DNA of 64,000 nucleotides. Origin: Strix aluco. Its lineage: Eukaryota > Chordata > Aves > Strigiformes > Strigidae. A program made the translations under genes and the position numbers. The notes beneath the pieces were generated by a model. That model saw nothing but the letters and a program-made list of their open reading frames with translations. It was not told the DNA's origin and searched no databases. The stretch lies in assembly GCF_031877795.1 (NCBI RefSeq), contig NC_133954.1, positions 7,407,256 to 7,471,255 of the forward strand. The letters run 5' to 3'. Shown here one piece after another: positions 20,401 to 28,111 of the stretch (its first letter is position 1; every line of letters starts with the position of its first letter).

Positions 20401-23305
20401 AGGGACCCCCCAAACCCACAAGTGGGATTCCTCTGGCACCATCGGGTCCCGCCAGCGTGGCCACAAGCCGAACCACCTCCTCGTCCGAGCCAGCAGGAGC
20501 GGCCGGACCCGGCCCGGGCAGCTGAAGGAGTTTCTTAATCTCGGGGAGGCAGATAACGCTTCCACCTCGCCTGGGGAGGGGTGAGCAAATAAACCTTTGC
20601 ATGGGCACAGCTCCGAGCCACGAAAAACACCGTGGGGGTGGAGGGGACACACACACACGGGACTGGGGCGTCACGCCGGCTGTGCCGTGCTGGCCTGGCC
20701 CCCCGCCAGCGCCCGGGCGGGAAGCGGCTCCCCCCACCCCGCCGGGAATGCCAGCGGTGCCCCGGGAGCATCCTTCTTGCCCCACCGCCAACCCAACTGA
20801 CACCTGCGGCAGCCACGTCGCAGCCAGGCCAAACATCAGGCCCCCCCGCCCCCCCCCCCAAAAAAAAAAAAAAGCACAGCACACCCCATCCCCACCCATG
20901 CACCCCCCCCAATCGGGGACGATGGCAGGAAGCGTCCCTTTCCTGTCCCCACCCCGGCTGTGGCGGGGCTGCACCTGCGAGCAAAGGGCACGGGGAGCCT
21001 CCATCCCTCACCGGCTGAATTAGGGGAGCAGGTTCACCCCCGCGGTGCTGCAGCCCAGCTCAGCACCCCCCGCCCCAGCACCCCCCACCCCATCCGGCGG
21101 TTCTGCCAAGGTGGGGGGGAAGCGCAGGGCTGGGTGCCCTGGGAATGGGGAGAGCTGGGGGGGCCACACCTGCACCGGTCCCCACATCCACCCAGAATGG
21201 CTCCGACACCCCAGGTTGGGGGACAACGGACACCCCCAGGGATGGAGCAAACCCTGTGGCTCTTCCAGCCCTCGGCCAAGCTCCTGCCTGCACTGTTCCC
21301 CGCAGGCAGGAGCGAGGAGCAGGCAGCTCCCTGGCTTGCAGGAGGGCAGCTGCCCGCTAGGACACGGAGGCCGGTATTTACTTCCAGGAGAGGCAGGTGC
21401 CCCCCCCCGAGTCCTGCCTGCAGCGAGCCTGGTTAGGCAGGAGCTGCCTGCACTCGCCCTGGCCCCCTCCTGCCTGCACTACGCAGGCAGAGCTGCCTGC
21501 ACAGCCCGTCCGGGTCCACTGCCCGCACGCAAGGCCCCGTGGGGAGGCAGAGATGCACCTGGCACCCCACGGCCCCTCTGTGCTCACGAGGGTCCCCCGT
21601 CACCCCCTCCCCTCCAAACAGGGACAGGCAGCGGAGGGCTCCCAGGGGAAGGGGGTGCCAAACCCCCCCGGGGTTTTTTGTGCTCCAAAGCCTTCCCCCG
21701 CAGAGCCGCCGCTCCGTGCCTCGCCAGCATCACGCTCAGACACGCACGGGCCACGTGGTCCACGCCGGGGGATCGCAAGTCCCTGCCGGCGCCAGAACCC
21801 CCCAAACCGCCCCCCCCCCCCCAAGACAAGGCGATGGCCACTGCCAATGTCTCGGGAAGATCTGCCCTGCTGCTAGCCAGAACCCCAACCCCGATGGCCC
21901 CCGGCAGCTGCTCCGATGCCGCCGGAGCCAGGGGAAACCCGGCCATGGATGGGAGCCAGCGTGTCCCTGCGAGGAGTGGGGGGGGGGTCCCTGGGGTGCT
22001 GGCCCTGGAGCCACGGGGAACAACTTCACTCCCTCTTGCACGGGAGCAACAACAAGACGTCCCACGGCGGGGCGAGCGGCCGAAATACATCTCTGGAATG
22101 CGGAGCAGCTGCCGCTGGTCTCTCTGCCATGGGCATGGCGGGAAAAAGGGAGCCCTCCAGGTCTCCAAAGGGCCCCCCCCCACTCCCCCCGCAACCGGGA
22201 GTTCCACGGGAGGGTGAGCCAGCAAAAACCTGTGCCCCCAAGCGAGAAAAACCCAACCCAAGCCCTGCGCCGACGCCTTCTCCCCAGCGCGCACACGCAA
22301 CTCGCACACGCGACTCGCACCTCCGGCCAGGAGGGACGGGAGCCGGGGATGCTGCCCGTGGCGGGGTCGGGGGGGGGGGGTCTGGCTGAGGAGGGGGGGA
22401 CAGCAGGGGACCCGGTGAGTGACAGCGGTGGGATCGCACGGGGAATGCACCGGCTGAAAAGGGCTTTTGTTGGGGTTTCGCTTGGCGGCAGGAATTACAG
22501 TTCAACAGGTCGGCAGAGCCGGGGTGGCGGGTGGGGGGACGCGGAGCCCCCGCCAGAGCTGAAGGGGGGGGCCCGAGGGGCTTCAAACCGCCCCGGGGGG
22601 GTCAGTGCGGGCAGTGCCCAGCCGGGACCCCACGCGTGGGGACAGCCCCCACCTCCCGGGGTGGCTGCCAGGCTCCCTGCCCACCGCTGCTGTCACAGCG
22701 TGTCCCCGCTCTGCCCCCCCGTGTCCCTCCCGCGCAGGGGACCCCTCAGTGGGTGCTCAGCACCCAGGGAATAAGGGAAAGCCCAGGGTCAGGATGGGAC
22801 CCCCCTCCAATAACGGGGTGCAGAGCAAAGCCACGAGAAGGGGAGAAACACCCGCGGAGCTATTTTACACCCCGGATCCCCCCTTACCCTGAGCTCAGGG
22901 GGCGCTTCCTCCCACGAGGGACCCCCCCGCATCCCACCGCAGCCTCCAGACCCCCCCGACACCCCTTTCCCTAAACCCAAAGCCCCCCCAGCTCCTCCTC
23001 CTCCTCCTCCCGGTGCCCCCCCTCCCCTCCCGGCAGCCTCGGGGCTACCTTTGCCCTACCCCGGGGACCCTCACTCCCCCGCCCCCCCCGAACCCTGGGG
23101 ACCCCCCCCCCCCCGTGCCCCGCACTCACAGGCACCGCTCCCGCCGCTCGGTCTGCCGGTGCAGCGCTACCGAGAAGCCGAAGAACCCTCCGGGGGTCGC
23201 GCCCTCCTTGAGCACCGGGAAATCGCGGTCAAGGTTAAAGGCGGCGGCGGCGGCGCCCAGCAGCAGCCCCAGCCCCACCCGCAGCAGCCGGTGGCCCCGC
23301 GCCAT
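5338..23305 (-). CDS. ITGA3: Integrin alpha-3, whole gene
   Basis: Alpha subunit that pairs with beta-1 as a laminin receptor (laminin-332, -511) on epithelial cells. Coding exons, minus strand: 23130-23305, 16309-16430, 16119-16201, 14370-14618, 13591-13673, 13095-13304, 12667-12859, 12320-12410, 12062-12199, 11782-11869, 11633-11699, 10512-10646, 10064-10209, 9860-9956, 9520-9685, 9357-9424, 9186-9265, 8121-8199, 7828-7930, 7576-7743, 7326-7439, 7079-7191, 6744-6842, 6532-6657, then either 5788-5898 (3A tail) or 5338-5496 (3B tail). All borders are GT/AG with matching phase. The 3A product is about 1036 residues; human has 1051. About 16 single-base indels break the frame in exons 4-14, 17, 18 and 22. 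Splice sites are intact, and no stop or splice loss needs a substitution, so I read these as assembly errors. Synteny and both tails exclude ITGA6 and ITGA7. Confidence 0.95.
5788..5898 (-). CDS. ITGA3: ITGA3 last exon A (alpha-3A cytoplasmic tail)
   Basis: Encodes 36 residues: the CGFFRR membrane-proximal motif, [17 protein letters not shown], then [11 protein letters not shown] and a TAG stop. It is nearly identical to the mammalian 3A tail, including the acidic C-terminal end that serves as a PDZ-type ligand. The phase-0 junction follows the lysine that ends the membrane-span exon (6532-6657). Confidence 0.95.
   Translation of the reverse strand, partial: CGFFRRANTRAMYEAKGQKAEMRIQPSETERLTDDY
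6098..6170. repeat. Short tandem repeat in ITGA3 intron 24
   Basis: Three to four units of about 23-24 bases with core CTGGGGGGGTCCACAGGGGG, between exons 24 and 25A. Simple G-rich minisatellite. Confidence 0.7.
6532..7743 (-). CDS. ITGA3: ITGA3 exons 20-24: calf-2 end, furin site and transmembrane span
   Basis: Exon 20 (7576-7743) has [19 protein letters not shown]. Exon 21 (7326-7439) carries RHRREL, the site where furin cuts alpha-3 into heavy and light chains (human RRRRQL). Exon 22 (7079-7191) has CIWFECP and RVWNSTFIE and needs one extra base near 7125. Exon 23 (6744-6842) has [20 protein letters not shown]. Exon 24 (6532-6657) starts FSVDVDSEL and spans the membrane with [20 protein letters not shown], ending in LLLWK. 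In exon 20 the stretch before VINPLNLT reads STRAAAPRG, while the neighbouring frame gives SCRPPGG, like human PCRPPGD. So two cancelling indels near 7605-7622 probably hide a conserved cysteine. Confidence 0.9.
7828..11869 (-). CDS. ITGA3: ITGA3 exons 10-19: thigh and calf domains
   Basis: These exons encode the leg of the integrin. Landmarks: ARPVINI (exon 10, 11782-11869), [12 protein letters not shown] (11), [18 protein letters not shown] (12), [13 protein letters not shown] (13), [17 protein letters not shown] (14), [17 protein letters not shown] and [14 protein letters not shown] (15), [15 protein letters not shown] (16), [11 protein letters not shown] (17), [13 protein letters not shown] (18), [12 protein letters not shown] (19). 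Cysteines match human alpha-3. Single-base indels sit near 11838, 11652, 10555, 10530, 10126, 9868, 9265 and 8178. Exons 15, 16 and 19 are clean. Confidence 0.9.
8290..9030 (-). mobile_element. CR1 LINE fragment in ITGA3 intron 17
   Basis: About 740 bases of CR1 3' region, starting on the plus strand with the reverse-complemented 3' end (CATAGAATCCAGAATCATCC) and ending near the CCAAGGGCAGAACCCGGC segment. 5'-truncated, same orientation as the gene, closely similar to the other local copies. Confidence 0.9.
10767..11470 (-). mobile_element. CR1 LINE fragment in ITGA3 intron 11
   Basis: About 700 bases, beginning with two CR1 3' terminal repeats (TCACAGAATCACAGAATCAT) and ending at the AAGCCTGTAG segment. 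5'-truncated, gene orientation. CA-rich DNA flanks it on both sides. Confidence 0.9.
12062..23305 (-). CDS. ITGA3: ITGA3 exons 1-9: signal peptide and beta-propeller head
   Basis: Exon 1 holds the signal peptide ([19 protein letters not shown]) and the mature start FNLD. I chose the ATG at 23305 because an in-frame ATG at 23350 would put a charged stretch before the signal. Then follow FG-GAP blades: LLVGAPRD (exon 2), DDMWLGVTV (3), [12 protein letters not shown] and [10 protein letters not shown] (4), VVTGAPRY (6), LVVGAPYYF (7), IAVGAPFEG (8), FGYSLSGG and PDLLVGSL (9). Cation-binding loops are DLNNDGWQD (exon 6/7), DVNQDGFQD (7/8) and DVDGNSYPD (9). Indels sit near 14587, 13651, 13230, 13130, 12680, 12357 and 12135. 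The exon-9 acceptor has a poor pyrimidine tract. Intron 1 is 6.7 kb. Confidence 0.9.
13871..14287 (-). mobile_element. CR1 LINE fragment in ITGA3 intron 4
   Basis: About 417 bases of CR1 3' end, from CACAGAATCCAGAATCATCT to CCTGTGCTCCAGACCC. It stops abruptly where the longer copies continue, less than 90 bases from exon 4. Confidence 0.88.
14739..15800 (-). mobile_element. CR1 LINE fragment with end of the reverse transcriptase, ITGA3 intron 3
   Basis: The longest CR1 here, about 1.06 kb. On the minus strand 15319-15825 encodes the C-terminal part of a CR1 reverse transcriptase: [35 protein letters not shown] and the catalytic-box peptide FADDTQLGG. The 3' untranslated part follows, with CR1 terminal repeats at 14739. 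It is 5'-truncated (no endonuclease, no RT start), so not active. It starts only about 120 bases from exon 4. Confidence 0.92.
17278..18481. promoter_or_regulatory. Cluster of six AP-1 sites in ITGA3 intron 1 (candidate enhancer)
   Basis: Perfect TGA(G/C)TCA at 17278-17284, 17314-17320, 17980-17986, 18117-18123, 18454-18460 and 18475-18481. The fourth sits in the palindrome GGCTGAGTCAGCC (18114-18126), which is close to a MAF/NRF2 recognition element. By chance about 0.15 such sites are expected in 1.2 kb. AP-1 is a major driver of integrin genes in keratinocytes, which fits an epithelial enhancer of ITGA3. Function is inferred. Confidence 0.55.
18819..18846. repeat. (GT)n microsatellite, ITGA3 intron 1
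   Basis: About 14 uninterrupted GT units after a G run. Confidence 0.9.
18847..23129. other. Rest of ITGA3 intron 1
   Basis: GC-rich intron sequence with long C or G runs and no exon I can support. Besides the CTGCCTGC hairpins at 21281-21512 there is only low-complexity DNA. The many open frames come from GC-rich composition. Confidence 0.6.
21281..21512. repeat. CTGCCTGC / GCAGGCAG hairpin cluster in ITGA3 intron 1
   Basis: Repeated copies of CTGCCTGC and its complement over 230 bases. The best hairpin has perfect 11-base arms (CTCCTGCCTGC at 21281-21291, GCAGGCAGGAG at 21302-21312) around a 10-base loop. A second, with a loop of about 5 bases, lies at about 21470-21491. No function known to me. 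Confidence 0.6.
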
Positions 23306-23600
23306 GGCCCGCACCGGCTCCCGCAGCCGCCGCCACCGACCGCGCCCCACCGGGGCCGGTGCGCTGCGGGGCGGGGGCGGGGCCGGGCGGGGCGCGCGCC
23401 CTTCCGGGCACTCCCCTTAAAGGGGCCGCACATCCCCCCCCCCCCCCCCCCAGCGCCTTCCTCCTCCTCCTCCTCCTCCCACCGGGCACCTGCGGGGAGG
23501 GCGGGGGGGTTGTGTGTGTGTGTGTGTGTCACTCCCCGCGCGTGCGCGCCGGGGAGGCGGGGCCGTTACACGCCCCGCCCACCCCCACCCCCCCCCACGC
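23306..23600 (-). promoter_or_regulatory. ITGA3: ITGA3 promoter region / CpG island
   Basis: Dense CpG and GC boxes (GGGGCGGGGGCGGGGCCGGG on the plus strand near 23368-23388) directly upstream of exon 1, then long C runs, a GGA/TCC tract and a (GT)n run at about 23511-23529. No TATA box seen, as expected for this gene family. The exact start is unknown. Confidence 0.55.
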
Positions 23601-25540
23601 GTGCGGAGGTCACGCACACCCCAACCCACCCCCCCCGCCACGCACAACCGTGCCGGCACACGCGGACCAGCCCCCCCCCCCCCCCCCCCCGCAACGCTTC
23701 ACTCAATCTGCGCCCCCCCCCCCAAAAAAAAAAAACCACGCAGCTGGGTGGGGACCCACGCGCCCTGTCCCATGGGACCCCCGGGATGCCCCCCCCCCCC
23801 GACCTCTGAAGTTGAGACCCCCCCGCCCCACCTCGGACCGCAGTGATGGACCCTTTGGGATGTGACACCCCCCCCCCCCCCCCCCCAGGATCACACCTCC
23901 CGTGGGATGGGAACTCCCCCGGGATGGGCCCCCCAAGTTAGGGCCCCCCATGGGATGGGCCCCCCGAGGATAAGACACCCGCCATGGGATGGGACCTCCC
24001 GGGATGGGCCCCCCATGTCAGGACCCCCCCATGGGATGGGAACCCCGAATTAGGACCTCTGTGGGATGGGCCCCCCCAGGATCGGGCCCCCCCGGGGATG
24101 AGACCCCCCCCCGCTCCCGAGCTCGGCCCCACCCCGTTGTGCCCCGCTGGGAGGTCGGAGCTGCCGGGGGGGGGGCGGGCGGGACGGAGGGGGAACACCC
24201 CCCCCCCCCGGCCTCCCACGGCGTCTGCCCGCCCGGGAACGCCGGGAATGCGCCGGCTCCCTGCCCGGTAACGGCTCCCGGGACATCCCCCCCCCCCCCC
24301 CCCCCCAGCGCCGGGGTGGGGTCTCGGGGCCCCCGGGGAGGGCTGCGAGGACCGGGGGAGGGGGGGGAGAGGCTGCACGGACAGACCCCCCCATCCTGTA
24401 GGGCTGAGGGGAGTGGGAGGTCAAGCCAGGACCCCGAGAGCGGGACTGGGGCCACGGGGGTCACGGTGACCCCACGCCGGGGACAGTGGTGGGGGCTGTC
24501 GTGGTCCCCAACCCTGGCAAAGGTCACCGGGAGCCACCGCCCCGTTCCCACCCGTGCCAGGAAACCCGTGGGGGGGGTGTGTGGGGAAATGCCTCCCCCC
24601 GGGTAAGGGGGGGCTGCAGGACGTCCTGTGTCCCCCACCCTGATGTCCCCGCGCCCCTGCACAGCTCCTGCGCCGCAGAATGTCACTGGAAAGAGTGACG
24701 GCACGGGGACAGTCCCAAGGGAACCCCGCCAGCAGCTGCCACACGGCTCTGGCACCAGGCCCTGTCCCCTGTCCTGTGTCCCCTGTCTGTGTCCCCCATC
24801 CCCAGCCCCTGTCCCCCATCCCTTGTCCCTTGTCCCCTAGCCCCAGGCCCTGTCCCCATCCCCTGTCCCCCATCCCTTGTCCCCCATCCCTTGTCCCCAT
24901 CCTCATCCCCTTCCCCCATCCCTTGTCCCCCATCCCCTGTCCCCAATCCCCTGTCCCTTGTCCCCCAGCCCCTGTCCTGAGGTCCCCCAGCATGGGCTTA
25001 CCCCAATCCTGGCCCAGAGCACCCCAAAACACCCCCCCCCCCCGGGGTGGCTTTTCTCTCTGGCAGGTGACACAGCCTTCGGCATGGGGACAAAGAGCCC
25101 TGGGCCAGGCGGCCAGGCACCCCCCCCCCCAGCTTGGGGACATTTTGGGGTGCAATGGGTCCATCCTCCTGCCCAGAATGTCAAGTGGTTCAGGGGTTCA
25201 CCCTGTGGCCTTGGCTGCCACCCAGGAGGGTGCTAGTACCCGTGGGGAGGGGAGGGAGCACCCAGGAAGGGTGTTTGCACCCGAGGAAGGATGTTTGCAC
25301 CCAAAGCGGGGTGTTTGCACCCAAAGGGGGGTGTCAGCACCCCAGGAACAGCATCTTGACACCCAAGGGGGAGGTATTTGCACCCAGGGTGGGTCTGATC
25401 CCCCAGGGAAGGGCATGGCCTGCCGGGGGGGTTATTAGCTCCCAAAGAGGGGGGTGTTCGCACCCAAGGTGGGGGGTATGAGCACCCACGGGGTGCCAGC
25501 ACCCAAAGAGGGGGTGTCGTTACCCCAAAAAGCCACTAGA
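23601..25540. repeat. Three minisatellites and poly-C runs between ITGA3 and DLX3
   Basis: 23885-24115: units of about 30-36 bases with core CATGGGATGGGCCCCCC. 24757-24985: units of about 15 bases with core CCCCATCCCCTGTCC. 25240-25530: units of about 21 bases with core GGGTGTTTGCACCCAAAG. Runs of 15-20 C lie at about 23434, 23673, 23869 and 24288. No gene in this stretch. Confidence 0.75.
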
Positions 25541-26415
25541 TGGCACCGTCCGCCCAAGGATGCCGGGGGGGGGAGTGGGGGGGCAGTCGGCCGGGTCCCC
25601 CCCGCACCCCTCCCGCAGCTGTGACGGGGTGAGGACACGAGGGGACTCCCGTGGGCACTGCCGGGCTGGGGGGGGGGCGTTTCTAATGGGGGGGGACCTC
25701 TTAGCCTTGTGGGGGGCACGGGGGGGAACCCCTTCAGCATTGTGGGGGGCACAGGGGACGGCGCGGGGGGTGCTGGCTTGGCCCTGTGGTCAGCCCTGCC
25801 AGCCCCCCCCACCATGAGAGACCCCCGGGTGCCCCAATACAGCGACTTCTGCCACCCCCACTGTCCCAGTTCACCCCAACTGGACCCCCCCTCGAGCTCC
25901 ACCCCCCCCCCCCCCCCCATGAGCTCCAGGATTTGGGGCTTCACCAAGCACCAGCCTGGCCGAGAAGCCTCCGGCAGCCGGAGGCACCAGTGCCTCCCAG
26001 TCCCAAACTGGTTCAGGACTGCACAGACCTGCTCCCCGTTTGCGCCCCGCTTCCCAGCCCTGCTCCCCGGCCTGCAGCTCTCCAACCGGCTTTTCCTGCT
26101 GGAGAAACCCTCTCCCAGGAGCAGCCAGCCCTGGTGACAGCCTGGCTGGAGGGACAGCCAGGCCGGGGACCTGCGGATGTCCCAGCGGCTCCTCTGGGAC
26201 CTTGGGAAACCTCCCCCAGGGAGGCCCCACACAGCTCCGAGCAGGACAGACGGCAGGGCTGGGCTTGTCCCAGACATTTCTGTCCCCTCTGAATTAATTC
26301 CTCAAATCTCAAATTACATTTCCCATGCGGGGAGGCGAGCCCGTGGGCTTCACACGCAGCTTCTGGGTCACGCGTCTGCCTCCTGCCTCGGCCCGGCTGC
26401 TTCCCTCTGGAACTG
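25541..26415. other. Spacer between ITGA3 and DLX3
   Basis: Less repetitive GC-rich DNA with no coding exon that I can support. Part of the short divergent spacer (4.8 kb between the two start codons). Confidence 0.5.
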
Positions 26416-26760
26416 AGCTTGAGTTCTATCTATTTTTATTATTTCTATTATTTCTATTGTTTATATTATTCTGTTATTTCTATTATTTCTATTTCTATTT
26501 TTTCTATTTCTATTATTTCTGTTATTTCTATTATTTCTGTTATTTCTATTATTTCTATTTCTATTTTTTCTATTATTTCTGTTATTTTTATTATTTCTAT
26601 TTCTATTTCTATTTCTATTTCTATTTCTATTTCTATTTCTATTATTTATTCCTATTCCTATTATTTATTCCTATTATTTATTCCTATTCCTATTCCTATT
26701 CCTATTCCTATTCCTATTCCTATTCCTATTCCTATTCCTATTCCTATTCCTATTCCATTC
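26416..26760. repeat. Compound pentamer/hexamer microsatellite upstream of DLX3
   Basis: About 340 bases of (TATTTC), (ATTTCT) and (TATT) units passing into a clean (ATTCCT)n block at about 26681-26755. Almost all T/A/C on the plus strand, the only strongly AT-rich block near DLX3. The Phe/Tyr/Ile-rich frames across it are artefacts. Confidence 0.92.
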
Positions 26761-26764
26761 TGAT

Positions 26765-26915
26765 CACATTTTCGATTTTTTTCCCACTTATTCACGGCCC
26801 CGGCGGTTGTGGCAGGGCCGGGTCTCGAACTCCCGACCCCAGGAGCGGCGCAGCTCCCCGCTGCGGCCGTCAGGTGGCGCCATTGCACCGCGCGGAACTG
26901 CTGACGGGCAGAGGC
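26765..26915 (-). other. Possible Pol III-type retroposon body next to the microsatellite
   Basis: The minus strand contains GGTCGGGAGTTCGAGACCC (26820-26838), a good match to a Pol III B box, about 80 bases after a GC-rich start. Downstream are A-rich DNA and then the long microsatellite, which would serve as its tail. The T-arm stem does not pair well, so it is not a tRNA gene. Weak call. Confidence 0.25.
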
Positions 26916-27807
26916 GGGGGGGGGGACAATCCCGAGAGGGGGGACACACACAGAGGGGCAGGAGGGGAAAAGCCCCGGCCAAGCTTAAGGATCCGCCCCC
27001 AGCCCCCTCCCAGCCCCCCCAGCCCCTCTCATGGGGGTGAGACAGAAGCAGAGACCCCCCCACCAAAATAAAAGTCCCCCTTGCAAAGCCCCCGCCCCCG
27101 GTACTGGGTAGGGGGGGTGGCTGGTGACATTCCTGGGGGTGGCAGGGGCTGGACTGGGGTCCCGGGTTGGGCGATGCTGCTGGAGGCTCTTGGGGCAGTG
27201 GGGGGGTGAGGGCCCTGAGTGGGGGTGGGAGAGGGGCACAGAGTCCTGGGGGGGGGTTGTCCCCAGAATCAGGGCTTGTCACCACCCCGAGGTCCCCCCA
27301 GGGCAGGTGGAAGATGGCAAGTTTTGGGGTACGTGAGGGTCCCCCATTCCATGAGGCTGGAGGGGCTCTGCCTTGGGGATGGCGTTCAACTGGGAGACAC
27401 TGGTAACTGCTGGGAGAAGGTGGGAGCTGGCGGCGGGGGGGGGGGGGGGTGTGTCTAAAACATACCCCCCCGTAGCCACCCTGCCCCAAGCCTGGCTCCA
27501 TCCTACTCCCTAACCCCAACCCTTCCTCCCCCCTACTCACCCCCCCACTCCACTCCCCCTCCAAATCCCCCCTCAGCACCAAGAGTCCCCGGGGGGGGGC
27601 ATCAATCCCCTCGCAAAAAAAAAAAAAAACCCTCCCCTGACTCTCACGATGTCCCCAGAGGCCCCGCCAGCCACCCCCCCCCCCCCAACCCCCTGCTCCT
27701 GCAGACGGGAGCCTGCGATCTTTATTTATTCCTTCTCCCTCCTTCACCCACTCTTTGTTGTTTCTTGAGAGAGGGAAAGAAAAAAAAAAAAAAGCGCAAA
27801 AAAAAAA

Positions 27808-27808
<1 letters not shown>

Positions 27809-27842
<34 letters not shown>
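27809..27842. repeat. (CA)n microsatellite in the DLX3 promoter region
   Basis: About 16 uninterrupted CA units following two A-rich runs, about 45 bases before the CCAAT box. Confidence 0.92.
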
Positions 27843-27845
<3 letters not shown>

Positions 27846-27879
27846 GAGGCAGGAGCCTATTTTGCCTCCCAGGCAATAT

Positions 27880-28111
27880 TTCTGGAGCCAATCGGAATGC
27901 GCACCCACCCTGCCCTGCTCCCTAATTAAAGGCTTTAAGCAGGCGGCCGGGGCTGGAGGTTTGGGCACAGTCTCTTGGTTGCTCTTCGCAAGAGCCGGTG
28001 TGGAGGAGCCGGCTCTGGGCACGTCAGGCCTGAGGCGCGCGGGCAGCCGGAGCCGCCAGGTTGGGGGGTCCCCAGCCAGGCGGGCAGCTCCCCCCCCCCC
28101 CAGTTCCAGCG
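27880..28111 (+). promoter_or_regulatory. DLX3: DLX3 core promoter and 5' leader
   Basis: A CCAAT box in GAGCCAATCGG (27888-27892) is followed 30 bases later by CTAATTAAAGG (27922-27932), which can act as a TATA-like element or a homeodomain site. Transcription would start near 27955. The leader then runs through CpG-rich DNA to the ATG at 28112. A CCAAT box near the start site fits what is known of mammalian DLX3. Confidence 0.6.

Noticed and set aside
23306-23350. Upstream ATG at 23350 as the ITGA3 start
   Set aside because: It is in frame, but it would add a charged stretch in front of a good signal peptide. The ATG at 23305 fits the family.
26800-26915. tRNA gene
   Set aside because: A B-box-like word is present but the T-arm stem and acceptor stem do not pair, and no A box or anticodon arm could be placed.
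26325-27071. A Phe/Tyr/Ser-rich frame of 248 codons
   Set aside because: Translation of the TATTTC/ATTCCT microsatellite.
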